From an uncultured Alphaproteobacteria bacterium (GTDB lineage Bacteria; Pseudomonadota; Alphaproteobacteria; Thalassobaculales; Thalassobaculaceae): a stretch of 64,000 bases of DNA. This document shows, piece after piece, positions 53,395-63,693 of the stretch. Position numbers and translations under genes: made by a program. The stretch is taken from NCBI GenBank assembly GCA_902629125.1, contig CACOPQ010000005.1, positions 38,115 to 102,114 on the forward strand, given 5' to 3'. Numbering within the stretch: the stretch's first letter is position 1; the number at the start of each line of letters is the position of its first letter. Below the pieces are notes generated by a model. That model ran no database searches. It was not told the DNA's origin and saw only the letters and a program-made list of their open reading frames with translations.

Positions 53395-54105
53395 GTGGCT
53401 AAAAAAGCACCAAAACGTAGATTTATTCATCCCAAGAGGACTTTCTTTGGGCGTATGCGCGCCTATTTTTTTGCTGGAATATTGATTACTGCTCCAATAG
53501 GCATATCCCTTTGGATCGCCTGGGGAATAATTAATTTCTTCGACAACAATGTGGTGAGCCTATTGCCGCATGAATATAATCCTGAAAGTTATTTGCCGAT
53601 ACAAATTCCAGGTTTAGGTCTTGTTTTAACGATTTTAACTCTCACTATCATTGGTTGGCTGGCGGCCGGGTTAATGGGACGATGGGTCGTCCGCATGACA
53701 GAAAATCTTATGGCTCGGATGCCGGTCATAAGTAATATTTATGGCGCAATTAAACAAATAATGGAGACGGTGCTATCTCAGAAATCTAATTCTTTCCGTT
53801 ACGTCGTTTTGTTTGAGTATCCTAGAAAAGGAATTTGGACAATGGGGTTCGTTACGGGGACCACAAAAGGAGAAGTTCAAAACGTGATCGACGTGGAAAT
53901 GATAAACGTTTTTGTCCCAACCACTCCAAACCCAACATCGGGCTTTCTGCTTTTTGTGCCTAAAAGTGATTTACACTATTTGTCGATGTCGCCGGAGGAA
54001 GGTTTTAAAATGCTCGTTTCTACCGGTATTGTTACTCCAGCGGACCAAAGAATCCCCAAGAAAAAAAAGCAACCGACGATTATTGCTGGTAGTAATAAAA
54101 CTTAA
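53395..54105 (+). CDS. DUF502 family membrane protein
   Basis: Predicted inner-membrane protein of 236 residues with two membrane helices: about 19-42 (starting FFAGILITAPIGISLWIAWG) and about 73-97 (GLGLVLTILTLTIIGWLAAG). A conserved soluble C-terminal half follows, with MARMPVISNIYGAIKQI, GIWTMGFVTG and FVPTTPNPTSGFLLFVP. Function is unknown; the gene commonly sits next to recG in alphaproteobacteria, as here. GTG start, CGGAG 8 bases before. Confidence 0.9.
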   Translation: MAKKAPKRRFIHPKRTFFGRMRAYFFAGILITAPIGISLWIAWGIINFFDNNVVSLLPHEYNPESYLPIQIPGLGLVLTILTLTIIGWLAAGLMGRWVVRMTENLMARMPVISNIYGAIKQIMETVLSQKSNSFRYVVLFEYPRKGIWTMGFVTGTTKGEVQNVIDVEMINVFVPTTPNPTSGFLLFVPKSDLHYLSMSPEEGFKMLVSTGIVTPADQRIPKKKKQPTIIAGSNKT

Positions 54106-54159
54106 TAAAAAATAATGAGTAGACATTTTTATTTGTTCCTCTGAATTTGTTTGGGAATA

Positions 54160-56241
54160 TCAACCACTGTTTAAATACTGAACTGCCGTGTCTCTTTCAA
54201 AAAGATATAAAAGCGTTCTCAGCGCGGCGCCCCTCTTTGTCTTTAAAAAGGGGTCCACAGACAAAATGTCTTCTGCATCCTTTTGAGCTAATGCTAGTAA
54301 GTCATAGTGTATGTCTAAGTTTGCAATTCTCATTTCCGGTAAGCCACTTTGTCGAGTTCCCAGAAGTTCCCCAGACCCCCGAAGTTTAAGGTCTTGTTCC
54401 GCTATCGCAAAACCATCTTCGCTATCCCTAATCGTCTGAATTCTTAGCCGTGCTGTTTCGTTTAAAGGGGAGTGATACAGTAAAAGACAGGTCGACGGTG
54501 ATTTACCCCGACCTACTCGTCCGCGTAACTGGTGAAGCTGAGATAAACCAAATCTTTCGGCATGTTCTATCACTATTATTGTAGCGTCGGGAACATCGAC
54601 CCCGACCTCAACAACGGTTGTAGATACCAGTATATCTTTATATCCAAGTCGAAATTCGTTCATAACCGCATCTTTTTCCGATGACTTCATCCGGCCATGA
54701 ACCCATCCGACTCTTCCTCCATATATGCTGTCTAGGTGTTGAAAACGTTTTTCTGTGGCAACTAATGCATTTTCTTCGTTGTCCTCTATAAGAGGGCAAA
54801 TCCAGTAAGCTCTTGCCCCTTTTTTTATTGCTCGACTTATACCTTCGATAACCTCTTCTATCCGTTCTGAAGATATCGCCTTTGTTTTAATGGGCACTCT
54901 TCCCGGTAATTTACTTGTCAGATAGGATATATCGAGGTCGCCATAGCCGATCATTGTTAGCGTTCGCGGGATAGGCGTCGCTGTCATAATCAGGATATTG
55001 GTTCCTGCTCCCTTATCACCCAAGGCCAATCTCTGATTAACGCCAAATTTATGCTGCTCGTCTATTACCGCGTACCCAAGGTTTTTAAATTTCACCTCAT
55101 TTTGGAATAAAGCGTGGGTTCCTATCAATAAATTAGTCGCACCAGTCTCTAAGTTTTCGAGTATTAAAGCTCTTTGACTCTTCGCGTCTTTTCCCGTGAT
55201 TATATCGACAGAAATGCCTATCGCACTGGCGATTGGTTTTACGAATTCGAAATGTTGCCTTGCAAGAATTTCTGTTGGGGCCATAAATGCACCTTGGAAG
55301 CCGGCTTCTACAGCAGATATAAGTGTGAGAAAGGCGACAATTGTTTTTCCACTTCCTACATCCCCTTGCAGTAATCGTAGCATTTTATCTTCGGAAGCAA
55401 GGTCATTATCGATTTCTTTTATGACAGTCATCTGATCTGAGGTTAAATCATAGGGGAGAAAAGTTACAGCGAGATTACGTAATTTTTTATGCGGTTTAAT
55501 AATTTTTCCTAGATGCTTTTTTTGTCGGTTACGTATTAAACCAAGGGCAAGTTGGTTCGCTAACAATTCATCATAGGCTAGTCGTTTACGCGCGGTTGAA
55601 TTTGGTGAAAGTTGGGTTTCCGTTTTTGGATTGTGCGCCTCAATCAACGCATCTTTCCATGATTTCCAGTTGTGCCTTGTCAATGTATTTTGATCTAGCC
55701 ATTCAGGTAGATTTGGGGCTAATCGAAGAGCTTGAATGATATATCTTCGAAGGACTTTATTTGATAAATTACTCGTTAAAGGATATACTGGCTCAATGCC
55801 ACAAACTGTTTCGCGCGCGTCTTCTGTTACTATGTAATCAGGATGTGTTATTTGATATTTACCGCGGAAAAATTCGAGACGTCCACTGACAAATCGAACT
55901 TCTTCGACTGGAAGTATATTACGAAGATAATCTTTTTTCCCGTTGAAAAAAATTAAACGAAGCGGCTCATCATAAACCACACAGTCTACAGTATAAGGTT
56001 GACGACGATTGTAGGCCGCCTTATGCGCCAAAACCTTTACTTTAAGAGTGGCAATTTCACCTTTTGGTGCCAACACAAGTTTTTCAAAGAAGGTACGGCT
56101 CACAATGTTATTTGGCAGCAGCCAAAGTAAATTTACGACATGTGGACCCGTAAGTTTTTCGGTCAGTAGCCGTGTACGTGGTCCAATTCCGGTTAAAATT
56201 GTTTGTGGAGAAAACAGCTTGAATAGGATTTCTGGCCGCAT
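54160..56241 (-). CDS. recG: ATP-dependent DNA helicase RecG
   Basis: Remodels stalled replication forks and branched DNA. The 693 residues have an N-terminal wedge OB domain (about 60-150) and SF2 helicase motifs: Walker A GDVGSGKTIVA (about 290-300), DEQH (AVIDEQHKFGVNQR), [18 protein letters not shown], and VVEVGVDVPDATIIVIEHAE with the TRG region [11 protein letters not shown]. Length is standard. It is divergent from sdhE-mfd, the common alphaproteobacterial order, and convergent with DUF502. Confidence 0.96.
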   Translation of the reverse strand: MRPEILFKLFSPQTILTGIGPRTRLLTEKLTGPHVVNLLWLLPNNIVSRTFFEKLVLAPKGEIATLKVKVLAHKAAYNRRQPYTVDCVVYDEPLRLIFFNGKKDYLRNILPVEEVRFVSGRLEFFRGKYQITHPDYIVTEDARETVCGIEPVYPLTSNLSNKVLRRYIIQALRLAPNLPEWLDQNTLTRHNWKSWKDALIEAHNPKTETQLSPNSTARKRLAYDELLANQLALGLIRNRQKKHLGKIIKPHKKLRNLAVTFLPYDLTSDQMTVIKEIDNDLASEDKMLRLLQGDVGSGKTIVAFLTLISAVEAGFQGAFMAPTEILARQHFEFVKPIASAIGISVDIITGKDAKSQRALILENLETGATNLLIGTHALFQNEVKFKNLGYAVIDEQHKFGVNQRLALGDKGAGTNILIMTATPIPRTLTMIGYGDLDISYLTSKLPGRVPIKTKAISSERIEEVIEGISRAIKKGARAYWICPLIEDNEENALVATEKRFQHLDSIYGGRVGWVHGRMKSSEKDAVMNEFRLGYKDILVSTTVVEVGVDVPDATIIVIEHAERFGLSQLHQLRGRVGRGKSPSTCLLLYHSPLNETARLRIQTIRDSEDGFAIAEQDLKLRGSGELLGTRQSGLPEMRIANLDIHYDLLALAQKDAEDILSVDPFLKTKRGAALRTLLYLFERDTAVQYLNSG

Positions 56242-56433
56242 ATTTATCTTTTTTTCAATAAAACAAAGAATTCAAGATTGGCTTCATGATAATGAGTAAT
56301 ATATTAAGTAGTTTTAAAGAGGGATGCTAGTAATAGCTCTCGTGTTTTGTGATTTTGCCATAGAAATGCTGCTTTGTTTGTATCCAGTTACTCTTACGTA
56401 GAGGCGCAAAATATAAATGGTAAAGGTAAAAAG

Positions 56434-56709
56434 ATGATTGATCAGATTGATCGTATAAAACGGCTAAAGTATAGAAGCTTTTATACTGGCACAAAGGAAA
56501 CCGATCTAATTTTAGGCAACTTTGCCGAAAAGTATTTGGATACATTAGAATTAGAACAATTAGATGATTATGAAGAATTATTAAAAATTGAGGATCCAAG
56601 ACTATATAAATGGATAACCGGCATGGAGGTAGCCCCTACTGCTTTCCAAACCACCCTATTAGAGTTGATAAAAGCTTTTAATCTATCCAAATACCTAAAT
56701 GAAAAATAA
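56434..56709 (+). CDS. sdhE: FAD assembly factor SdhE (SDHAF2)
   Basis: Helps attach FAD covalently to succinate dehydrogenase subunit A. From the ATG at 56434 (AAAGGT upstream) it is 91 residues. A longer frame back to 56374 has no ribosome site. The conserved motif is RLKYRSFYTGTKETDLILGN, with ETDLILGNF the mitochondrial/alphaproteobacterial form, followed by LDDYEELLKIEDPRLYKWITG. Its TAA overlaps the mfd ATG by one base (TAATG). Confidence 0.92.
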   Translation: MIDQIDRIKRLKYRSFYTGTKETDLILGNFAEKYLDTLELEQLDDYEELLKIEDPRLYKWITGMEVAPTAFQTTLLELIKAFNLSKYLNEK

Positions 56710-59700
56710 TGACCATTGAGACTACAGGTATATCAAATGCGGTTGCCGGCTGGGATGGAAAACTACTCTCCGAGTTGGTGGAAAAGCATAATCGGATCAT
56801 TCATATATGCCGTGATGATGCAAGAATGGATGATCTTGAAGGATATGTCAGGTTCTTTGCCCCAGATCTGGAGATATTGAAAATCCCTGCTTGGGATTGC
56901 TTGCCGTATGATCGTGTTTCACCAAATTCTGGGATTAGTAGTCAGAGGTGTTTTGCTTTGAGCAGAATGGCAGAGCTGGAAGAGGCCCATACCTGTTTAA
57001 TCTTAATAACAGTTAATGCATATCTGCAAAGACTACCTCCATTGAGTTTTTTTGAAGGTATGTCAGTTAATTTAAAACTCAATGAAAGCTATCCGTTAGC
57101 GGAACTTCTACTCACTCTGGACAATGGCGGATATTTCCGCACTGATACGGTCAGGGAAGCAGGAGAATTTGCTGTAAGGGGTGGCATAATTGACATCTAT
57201 CCCGCTGGGCGTAACGAACCCTTACGGCTCGACTTTTTTGGAGATGAGTTGGAAAGTATAAAACGTTTTGACCCCATAACCCAAAGATCAATAGACAGTA
57301 TAGAATCTGCAAAAGTTAGTCCCGTTGCCGAAATCATCCTTAACTCAGAAAGCATAAATCGATTTAAAAGCTGCTACAGACAAGCCTTTGGCGCCAAAGC
57401 GTCCAATGACCAAATATACAAGACGATCGGTGAAGGAAGATATTATGTTGGTATGGAACATTGGCTTCCATTTTTTTACAATAGATTAGATACATTCGAA
57501 GTTTATGCGAAATCGAATTTGCTATCACTTGATAGTGAAGTGGAAGCAATTGCTCAAACAAGATTTGAGCTAATAAACGAATATTTTGAGGCCCGTAGCT
57601 CGTTGGCTAATTCATCAGCGGCTGACGAGATGGCTATTTATAGGCCGTTAACACCCGATTCTCTTTATATCACGCCGGAGGAATGGTCTCAAAAAAAGGA
57701 GAAATTGAACGTTATTCAATTTCATCCACTTAATCTAATTTTACCATCAGATAGCAATAATATTTTGATAGATGCAAATATTGCTCCAGGAATTGATCTT
57801 ACAGAAATACGACAAAGAGAAGTCAGTAATGTTTACGACGAGTTAATTAAGAAAATTCGAACGACACAGACAAATGGAAAAAAAGTGCTAATTTGTGCTT
57901 TTTCACAAGGGTCCGCTGAACGTATTGAAAAGGTATTGCTCGAACAATCTGAATTGGTGGTTGAAGCTGTGCATCATTATAATGAAGTTTCATCGCTTTC
58001 ATTGGATGAAATCGGGCTAGCAATTCTACCGATTGATAAAGGATTTGATAGTCCAAATGTTCTATTTATATCGGAACCCGATATATTAGGTGAACGATTA
58101 GCTCGGCCGTCAAAGAGGAGAAATAAAAGAGGTGAAGATTTTTTGCGCGAAGTGTCGGCACTCTCAGATGGAGATTTTGTCGTTCATTTAGAGCATGGGA
58201 TTGGGCAATTTAAGAAATTAGAAACTCTTGAGATAGGTGGAGCACCGCACGATTGTCTGTCGATTGAATACAGCGGCGGCGATAAATTGTTTCTTCCTGT
58301 CGAGAATATTGATGTTTTAACGCGATATGGTTCAGAAGACTCAGGGGCAGTGGTAGATAAACTGGGAGGTATCGCCTGGCAATCGCGGAAAGCTAGAGTA
58401 AAAAAACGTTTGAAGGATATGGCCGATCAATTAATAAGGACGGCAGCCGAGAGGGAAGTTCAGGTGACAGAAAAAATTGAAGTTCCCAGCCTAAGTTACG
58501 AAGCGTTCTGTTCGCGATTTAAATATAACGAGACAGAAGATCAATTAAAATCAATCTCCGATACTTTGCAGGACCTTGCAAGAGGTCGTCCCATGGACAG
58601 ATTGATTTGTGGAGACGTTGGCTTTGGTAAAACAGAGGTTGCACTGCGGGCTGCAATGGTCACAGCTTTTCAGGGACTGCAAGTTGCCATAGTTGTGCCC
58701 ACAACACTCTTGTGCCGGCAGCATTATCAACTATTCTCAGAGCGGTTTACAGGCACTCCCATTAAAGTGAGGCAGCTATCAAGGTTGCTCCCGTCCCAAG
58801 AACTCGCACAAGTAAAGTCAGAAATTAGCAACGGCGAGTGTAATATTGTAATAGGGACACATGCTTTGCTTGGAAAGTCGATCGAATTTAGTAACTTAGG
58901 GTTATTGATCATCGACGAAGAGCAGCATTTTGGTGTGGCACAAAAAGAAAAGTTGAAACAAATCAGAGGCGATATTCATGTCTTAACGCTTACAGCAACC
59001 CCAATACCAAGAACCTTGCAGTTAGCAATGTCTGGAGTAAGAGATCTATCCTTAATTGCATCGCCGCCGGTAGATCGCTTAGCGATTAGAACATTCATAA
59101 TGCCTTATGATGGATTGGTAATTAGAGAAGCTATTCAAAGGGAGCGGCATCGTGGTGGTCAGGTTTTTTATGTTTGCCCGAGGATAGAGGATCTCTCAAG
59201 GGTATACGATCGCTTGGTCAAACTAATTCCAGATCTAAAAATAGCTTCAGCTCATGGTAGAATGGTACCGTCGGATCTTGAAGATATAATGGCTGCTTTC
59301 TGTGATGGATCATATGATGTTTTACTGAGTACACATATCATAGAGTCTGGTTTAGACATTCCTAATGCTAACACAATTATCATCCATAATTCAGACAAGT
59401 TCGGCTTGGCCCAATTGTATCAGTTAAGAGGCCGAGTTGGGCGATCGAAAACAAGAGCCTATGCTTATTTAACTACTCATCCTACTAAACAGCTCACTCC
59501 AAATGCGAAAAAGCGACTGGGAGTTATGCAAACGCTGGACAGTTTGGGGGCAGGCTTTAGTCTTGCCAGCCATGATATGGATATCAGAGGTGCTGGTAAT
59601 CTATTGGGTGAAGAACAGTCCGGACAAGTTAGGGAAGTGGGTATAGAATTATATCAGCATATGCTTAAAGAAGCTGTGATAGCAGCGCGCGATAAAGAAA

Positions 59701-60173
59701 AGATGGATGAGAATTCAGATAATGAGTGGACGCCGCAAATATCGCTAGGTAATCCTGTACTAATACCCGACAGTTTTATTCCGGATTTGAGTGTTAGGCT
59801 TAGTATTTATCGACGAATAGCGGATCTGCAGGGCACTGATGAGATAGATTCTTTCGCTGCGGAACTTTCTGATCGATTTGGGCGCTTACCTGCCGAGGTA
59901 AATAATTTGTTTCAAGTTATCTTGCTAAAAAATCTATGTCGATCCGCAAATGTTGAAAAAATTGATGCCGGACCGAAGGGTGCTGTAATTGCGTTTAGGA
60001 ATGATAGTGTAAAGAATATTGAAGGTTTACTTAATCTCTTGGAAAAAGAAAAAAGTACTGCCCATATTCGCATAGATCATAAGTTAGTTTATAAACGAAA
60101 TTGGCAGAAATCTTCTGATAGAGTAAATGGCTTAACGCGAATAATGCGAGATTTAGCGGCTATCGCAGCTTGA
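56709..60173 (+). CDS. mfd: Transcription-repair coupling factor Mfd
   Basis: Removes RNA polymerase stalled at lesions and recruits UvrA. The 1154 residues have UvrB-like N-terminal domains, a CarD-like RNA-polymerase-interaction domain (about 490-565, [16 protein letters not shown]), and helicase motifs Walker [21 protein letters not shown] ([12 protein letters not shown]), [15 protein letters not shown] and the TRG region [22 protein letters not shown]-terminal TRCF domain follows (about 1000-1110). It is translationally coupled to sdhE. Confidence 0.96.
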   Translation: MTIETTGISNAVAGWDGKLLSELVEKHNRIIHICRDDARMDDLEGYVRFFAPDLEILKIPAWDCLPYDRVSPNSGISSQRCFALSRMAELEEAHTCLILITVNAYLQRLPPLSFFEGMSVNLKLNESYPLAELLLTLDNGGYFRTDTVREAGEFAVRGGIIDIYPAGRNEPLRLDFFGDELESIKRFDPITQRSIDSIESAKVSPVAEIILNSESINRFKSCYRQAFGAKASNDQIYKTIGEGRYYVGMEHWLPFFYNRLDTFEVYAKSNLLSLDSEVEAIAQTRFELINEYFEARSSLANSSAADEMAIYRPLTPDSLYITPEEWSQKKEKLNVIQFHPLNLILPSDSNNILIDANIAPGIDLTEIRQREVSNVYDELIKKIRTTQTNGKKVLICAFSQGSAERIEKVLLEQSELVVEAVHHYNEVSSLSLDEIGLAILPIDKGFDSPNVLFISEPDILGERLARPSKRRNKRGEDFLREVSALSDGDFVVHLEHGIGQFKKLETLEIGGAPHDCLSIEYSGGDKLFLPVENIDVLTRYGSEDSGAVVDKLGGIAWQSRKARVKKRLKDMADQLIRTAAEREVQVTEKIEVPSLSYEAFCSRFKYNETEDQLKSISDTLQDLARGRPMDRLICGDVGFGKTEVALRAAMVTAFQGLQVAIVVPTTLLCRQHYQLFSERFTGTPIKVRQLSRLLPSQELAQVKSEISNGECNIVIGTHALLGKSIEFSNLGLLIIDEEQHFGVAQKEKLKQIRGDIHVLTLTATPIPRTLQLAMSGVRDLSLIASPPVDRLAIRTFIMPYDGLVIREAIQRERHRGGQVFYVCPRIEDLSRVYDRLVKLIPDLKIASAHGRMVPSDLEDIMAAFCDGSYDVLLSTHIIESGLDIPNANTIIIHNSDKFGLAQLYQLRGRVGRSKTRAYAYLTTHPTKQLTPNAKKRLGVMQTLDSLGAGFSLASHDMDIRGAGNLLGEEQSGQVREVGIELYQHMLKEAVIAARDKEKMDENSDNEWTPQISLGNPVLIPDSFIPDLSVRLSIYRRIADLQGTDEIDSFAAELSDRFGRLPAEVNNLFQVILLKNLCRSANVEKIDAGPKGAVIAFRNDSVKNIEGLLNLLEKEKSTAHIRIDHKLVYKRNWQKSSDRVNGLTRIMRDLAAIAA

Positions 60174-60187
60174 TTGTAATGAGGTTT

Positions 60188-60823
60188 CTAAAGTTCCTGC
60201 TCTGTTTTTATATCAAGCAGAGGTAGAAAAGCTTCTGGCTCTTGTGCTCCAGTAATCGCAAATTTTTTATTGAAAATAAAGTACGGAACACCAGTGATGC
60301 CATTCCCGACCGCAAACCTCGTGTCTGAATTAACTTGATTTAATCCTTCTTCACTCTCGAAATAATCATCGAATTCGTCTGTATTCATTTCCAAATCAAA
60401 TGCAATCTCTCTCAATGTCTCAAGTAATCCAATGTTACGTCCTTCAACAAAATACGCACTGAATAGTTTTTGGACAGTGTTTTCCGATTTTTTTACCTTC
60501 TTTGACCAGTTTATGAAGCGATGGGCCAGCACTGTATTGGGAGTATGGGAAATCTTATCAAAATTAAATATTAAGCCCTCTAGCTCTCCCGCCTTTTGTA
60601 TATTTGTGTATATGGAAGCTGCTCTTTCTTTATTGCCAAATTTAAGAGCTAAATACTGCTGTCTTGGTATACCTTCCCTTGGCATTTCAGGGTTTAATTG
60701 GAATGCTCGCCAATTAATTTTTATTTCCAAGTCTTTTCGACTTTCTAGTGCCCGTTTTAAACGAGATCTTCCTATAAAACACCATGGGCAAATTATATCA
60801 GAAAATAAATCAATTTCGATCAT
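60188..60823 (-). CDS. DsbA family oxidoreductase (FrnE-like)
   Basis: Cytoplasmic thioredoxin-fold protein of 211 residues. The active-site CPWC is in DIICPWCFIGRSRL (9-22). A helical insertion spans about 55-150, and the cis-Pro segment GITGVPYFIFN lies near 177-187. There is no signal peptide, so it is not the secreted DsbA. Possible roles are disulfide isomerase, polyketide-type isomerase or dithiol oxidoreductase. It converges with mfd, 14 bases away. Confidence 0.88.
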   Translation of the reverse strand: MIEIDLFSDIICPWCFIGRSRLKRALESRKDLEIKINWRAFQLNPEMPREGIPRQQYLALKFGNKERAASIYTNIQKAGELEGLIFNFDKISHTPNTVLAHRFINWSKKVKKSENTVQKLFSAYFVEGRNIGLLETLREIAFDLEMNTDEFDDYFESEEGLNQVNSDTRFAVGNGITGVPYFIFNKKFAITGAQEPEAFLPLLDIKTEQEL

Positions 60824-60913
60824 TGCGTTTCAATCTGTATAGGCCTTAAAATCACAAAGAATTATAGTAGTTATAGTTCATCACAAATATCTAGTTTGGC
60901 GAAAAGAATATAA

Positions 60914-62536
60914 ATGACGATATATGAAAATGGCTTAAGCGCCAACCAAGCAAATTATGCGCCTTTAACTCCTGTAGACTTTCTAGATAGGGCGGCCACG
61001 ACATGGCCTCAAAAGGTTGCGATTATACATGGGGATATTAGGCGTTCTTATCTAGAATTTAACCATAGATGCAGGCAAATGGCCTCGGCTTTGGAGAGAA
61101 GGGGGATCCGAAAAGGGGATGTCGTTGCTATAATCGCGCCCAATACACCTGCTATGCTGGAAGCACATTACGGTGTTGTGATGGCAGGGGCAGTATTGAA
61201 CGCTTTAAATTATAGATTAGACCCAGCAGCAATAGCTTTTATATTGGAGCATGGTGGGGCCAAAATTCTCCTTGTAGACAAGGAGTTTTCTGAGGTTATA
61301 GAACAGGCTGTTGCAGTGATGAAAGCGCCTCCAGTTTTGATTGGCATAGATGACGCTTTGGTGCCTGGGCTGAGGTTATTGGGAGAGAAAGACTACGAAG
61401 AATTCTTGGCTGAGGGAGATCCCAATTATGAATGGCCAAAAGTTCATGATGAATGGGATTCGATGGCGTTAAACTACACCTCTGGCACTACGGGTAATCC
61501 GAAAGGCGTTGTCTTTCACCATCGTGGGGCATTTTTAAATGCTATGGGGAATGCAATCGCGTTTGGCTTAGATTCTTCGTCATGTTATTTGTGGACCTTG
61601 CCAATGTTTCACTGTAACGGGTGGACGTTTACATGGGCCGTCACAGCTGTGGGCGGTACCCATGTTTGCTTAAGATCCGTTGATCCAGCATTAATATTTG
61701 AACTTATCGATCAGCACAAGGTGAGTCACATGTGCGGTGCGCCTATAGTTTTGAATATGCTGGTGCATGCGCCCGACGAGGTTAAAAAAGAATTTGGACA
61801 TCTAGTTCAAATAGCTACTGGCGGTGCGGCACCTCCGAGTGCAGTGATAGCGTCGATGGAAAAGCTAGGTTTTAAGGTACTTCACCTTTATGGACTAACC
61901 GAAACCTATGGGCCGTCCGGTATATGTGCTTGGCCCCCGGAATGGGACGATCTGAAATTAGAACTAAAAGCCACAAGGATGGCAAGGCAGGGTGTCGGTT
62001 ATCCAACTTTGGAAGGTTTTCGAGTGGTAAATCCTGACACTCTTGAGGATGTTCCCGCCGACGCAACAACCATTGGTGAAATTTGGATCCGAGGTAATAC
62101 TGTTATGAAAGGATATTTGAAAAATCCGTCCGCTTCTGAAGAGGCTTTTAAACATGGTTGGTTTCACAGCGGTGATCTAGCTGTAATGCATCCTGACGGT
62201 TATGCGGAAGTCAAAGACAGGTCAAAAGATATAATTATTTCGGGGGGAGAAAATATTTCTTCATTAGAAGTCGAAGAGGCCTTATACAAACACCCTAAAA
62301 TAATGGAAGCGGCTGTCGTGGCGAGACCAGATGAAAAGTGGGGTGAAACGCCCTGCGCATTTATAACAGTAGCGCCGGGGCAAATTGGATTGACCGAGAA
62401 TGAAGTGGTAAGCTGGTGTAGGGAAAACCTGGCAAGCTATAAGATCCCAAAAACCGTAGTTTTTTGTGACCTTCCAAAGACGTCGACAGGTAAAATTCAG
62501 AAATTTGTTTTACGCGATCGTGCCTCAAGTCTCTGA
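60914..62536 (+). CDS. Acyl-CoA synthetase (AMP-binding family)
   Basis: Activates a carboxylic acid to its CoA thioester through an acyl-adenylate. The 540 residues show the P-loop motif YTSGTTGNPKGVVFHHRG (about 188-205), YGLTETYGPSGI (about 325-336), HSGDLAVMHPDGY, the hinge KDRSKDIIISGGENISSLE and the catalytic Lys in TSTGKIQKF. Closest in feel to the medium/short-chain fatty-acid ligases of the plant AAE and AlkK/DmdB type. The substrate (short or medium chain, or methylmercaptopropionate) is not settled. It stands alone between divergent and convergent genes. Confidence 0.9.
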   Translation: MTIYENGLSANQANYAPLTPVDFLDRAATTWPQKVAIIHGDIRRSYLEFNHRCRQMASALERRGIRKGDVVAIIAPNTPAMLEAHYGVVMAGAVLNALNYRLDPAAIAFILEHGGAKILLVDKEFSEVIEQAVAVMKAPPVLIGIDDALVPGLRLLGEKDYEEFLAEGDPNYEWPKVHDEWDSMALNYTSGTTGNPKGVVFHHRGAFLNAMGNAIAFGLDSSSCYLWTLPMFHCNGWTFTWAVTAVGGTHVCLRSVDPALIFELIDQHKVSHMCGAPIVLNMLVHAPDEVKKEFGHLVQIATGGAAPPSAVIASMEKLGFKVLHLYGLTETYGPSGICAWPPEWDDLKLELKATRMARQGVGYPTLEGFRVVNPDTLEDVPADATTIGEIWIRGNTVMKGYLKNPSASEEAFKHGWFHSGDLAVMHPDGYAEVKDRSKDIIISGGENISSLEVEEALYKHPKIMEAAVVARPDEKWGETPCAFITVAPGQIGLTENEVVSWCRENLASYKIPKTVVFCDLPKTSTGKIQKFVLRDRASSL

Positions 62537-62551
62537 TCCAAGAAACTATTA

Positions 62552-63559
62552 CTAGTTTTTGTCATTATTATAAAAATCTCGATAACTTGATATTTTGCCC
62601 AGTGTTTCCGCTTCGTAGACAGCGCGAGCAACCGATCGCCCAAGGCAATTTGCAGCGTGAGCTCCAAGTGCACCAATATCTGTAACTTTCTCTTTTATGT
62701 TTTTTTTACCGGTTGATATAGCAAAGACGATGTCCCCATCTAGAGGCGTGCTAGAAGGGCGAATGGCTCGGCTTAGACCATTTTGTGAGATCATAGCCAA
62801 CCTGCGGGTCTCGGATTTTGTTAAATAAGCGTCGGTTGCGACGACAGCTAGTGTTGTGTTTTCATGGAGTGAGCTATATTTGGGAATTTCAACAATTGCT
62901 TTATCAAAATTTTCTGGAGGCAGTATGCCACCAAATTCGTTATCCAGTTCCATATCCCATGCATAGAAAGCCTTGGTTCCGGGTATTAATACGGAACCTG
63001 CTGAATTTACTGCCGCTATGGCCCCGACCGTGATATCTAGCTCAGGAACGTAAATAGAAGCACTGCCAAGTCCTCCCTTAATATTACCCGCTATAGCACC
63101 GTATCCAGCACCGCTATTGCCGAGTTTAAATTTCTTTTTTGGGTTCGAAGCGGCTTCATATCCCAATTGCCAGTAGGGCGGCTGGTCGGTCCAATCTTTA
63201 TTGCCGCCGTTCAATAAATCAAAAAGTATTGCTTGTGGAACAATTGGGACCTTTATGCCTTTAATCGTTAGGCCTTTGCCTGTTTTCTGAAGATGGTGCA
63301 TTACTCCCCCTGCTGCATCCAAACCAAACGCTGAGCCGCCAGCCAATACAATCCCGTCCACTCTTTCTACTGTTCCATCGGGTGAGAGAAGCTCCGTATC
63401 TCTTGTTCCAGTGCCGCCACCTCTAATATCTATTGACGCCACGCAGCTACAATCAGGCATGATAACGGTAACGCCTGAACGCAATTCCTCATTATATGAA
63501 TTTCCAACAAAAATACTTGAGATATCGGTAATTAAGTTATTTTTTCCTGATCGCAACAA
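62552..63559 (-). CDS. P1 family peptidase (DmpA/S58)
   Basis: N-terminal-nucleophile aminopeptidase or related hydrolase that matures by self-cleavage. The start is taken as TTG 63559 (or the adjacent TTG 63556), 8-11 bases after GAGG and just before the family opening RSGKNNLITDISSIFVGN. The longer frame from 63625 adds unrelated residues. Visible motifs are LAGGSAFGLDAAGGVM, GAGYGAIAGNIKGGLGSASI (probable cleavage before the Ser in GLGSAS) and VATDAYLTKSE. About 335 residues, standard. Substrate specificity cannot be read. Confidence 0.87.
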   Translation of the reverse strand: MLRSGKNNLITDISSIFVGNSYNEELRSGVTVIMPDCSCVASIDIRGGGTGTRDTELLSPDGTVERVDGIVLAGGSAFGLDAAGGVMHHLQKTGKGLTIKGIKVPIVPQAILFDLLNGGNKDWTDQPPYWQLGYEAASNPKKKFKLGNSGAGYGAIAGNIKGGLGSASIYVPELDITVGAIAAVNSAGSVLIPGTKAFYAWDMELDNEFGGILPPENFDKAIVEIPKYSSLHENTTLAVVATDAYLTKSETRRLAMISQNGLSRAIRPSSTPLDGDIVFAISTGKKNIKEKVTDIGALGAHAANCLGRSVARAVYEAETLGKISSYRDFYNNDKN

Positions 63560-63693
63560 TAGACGAACCTCAAAAGTTTTACTTATGAGCTTATATAGAG
63601 GTTGCTGAAAGTGCGATACCCACAAAAATATTTTCTCACATTTGGCATTTAGTAACGAAAAGTTTATATATTGATCCCAAATAAGGATGAGTT

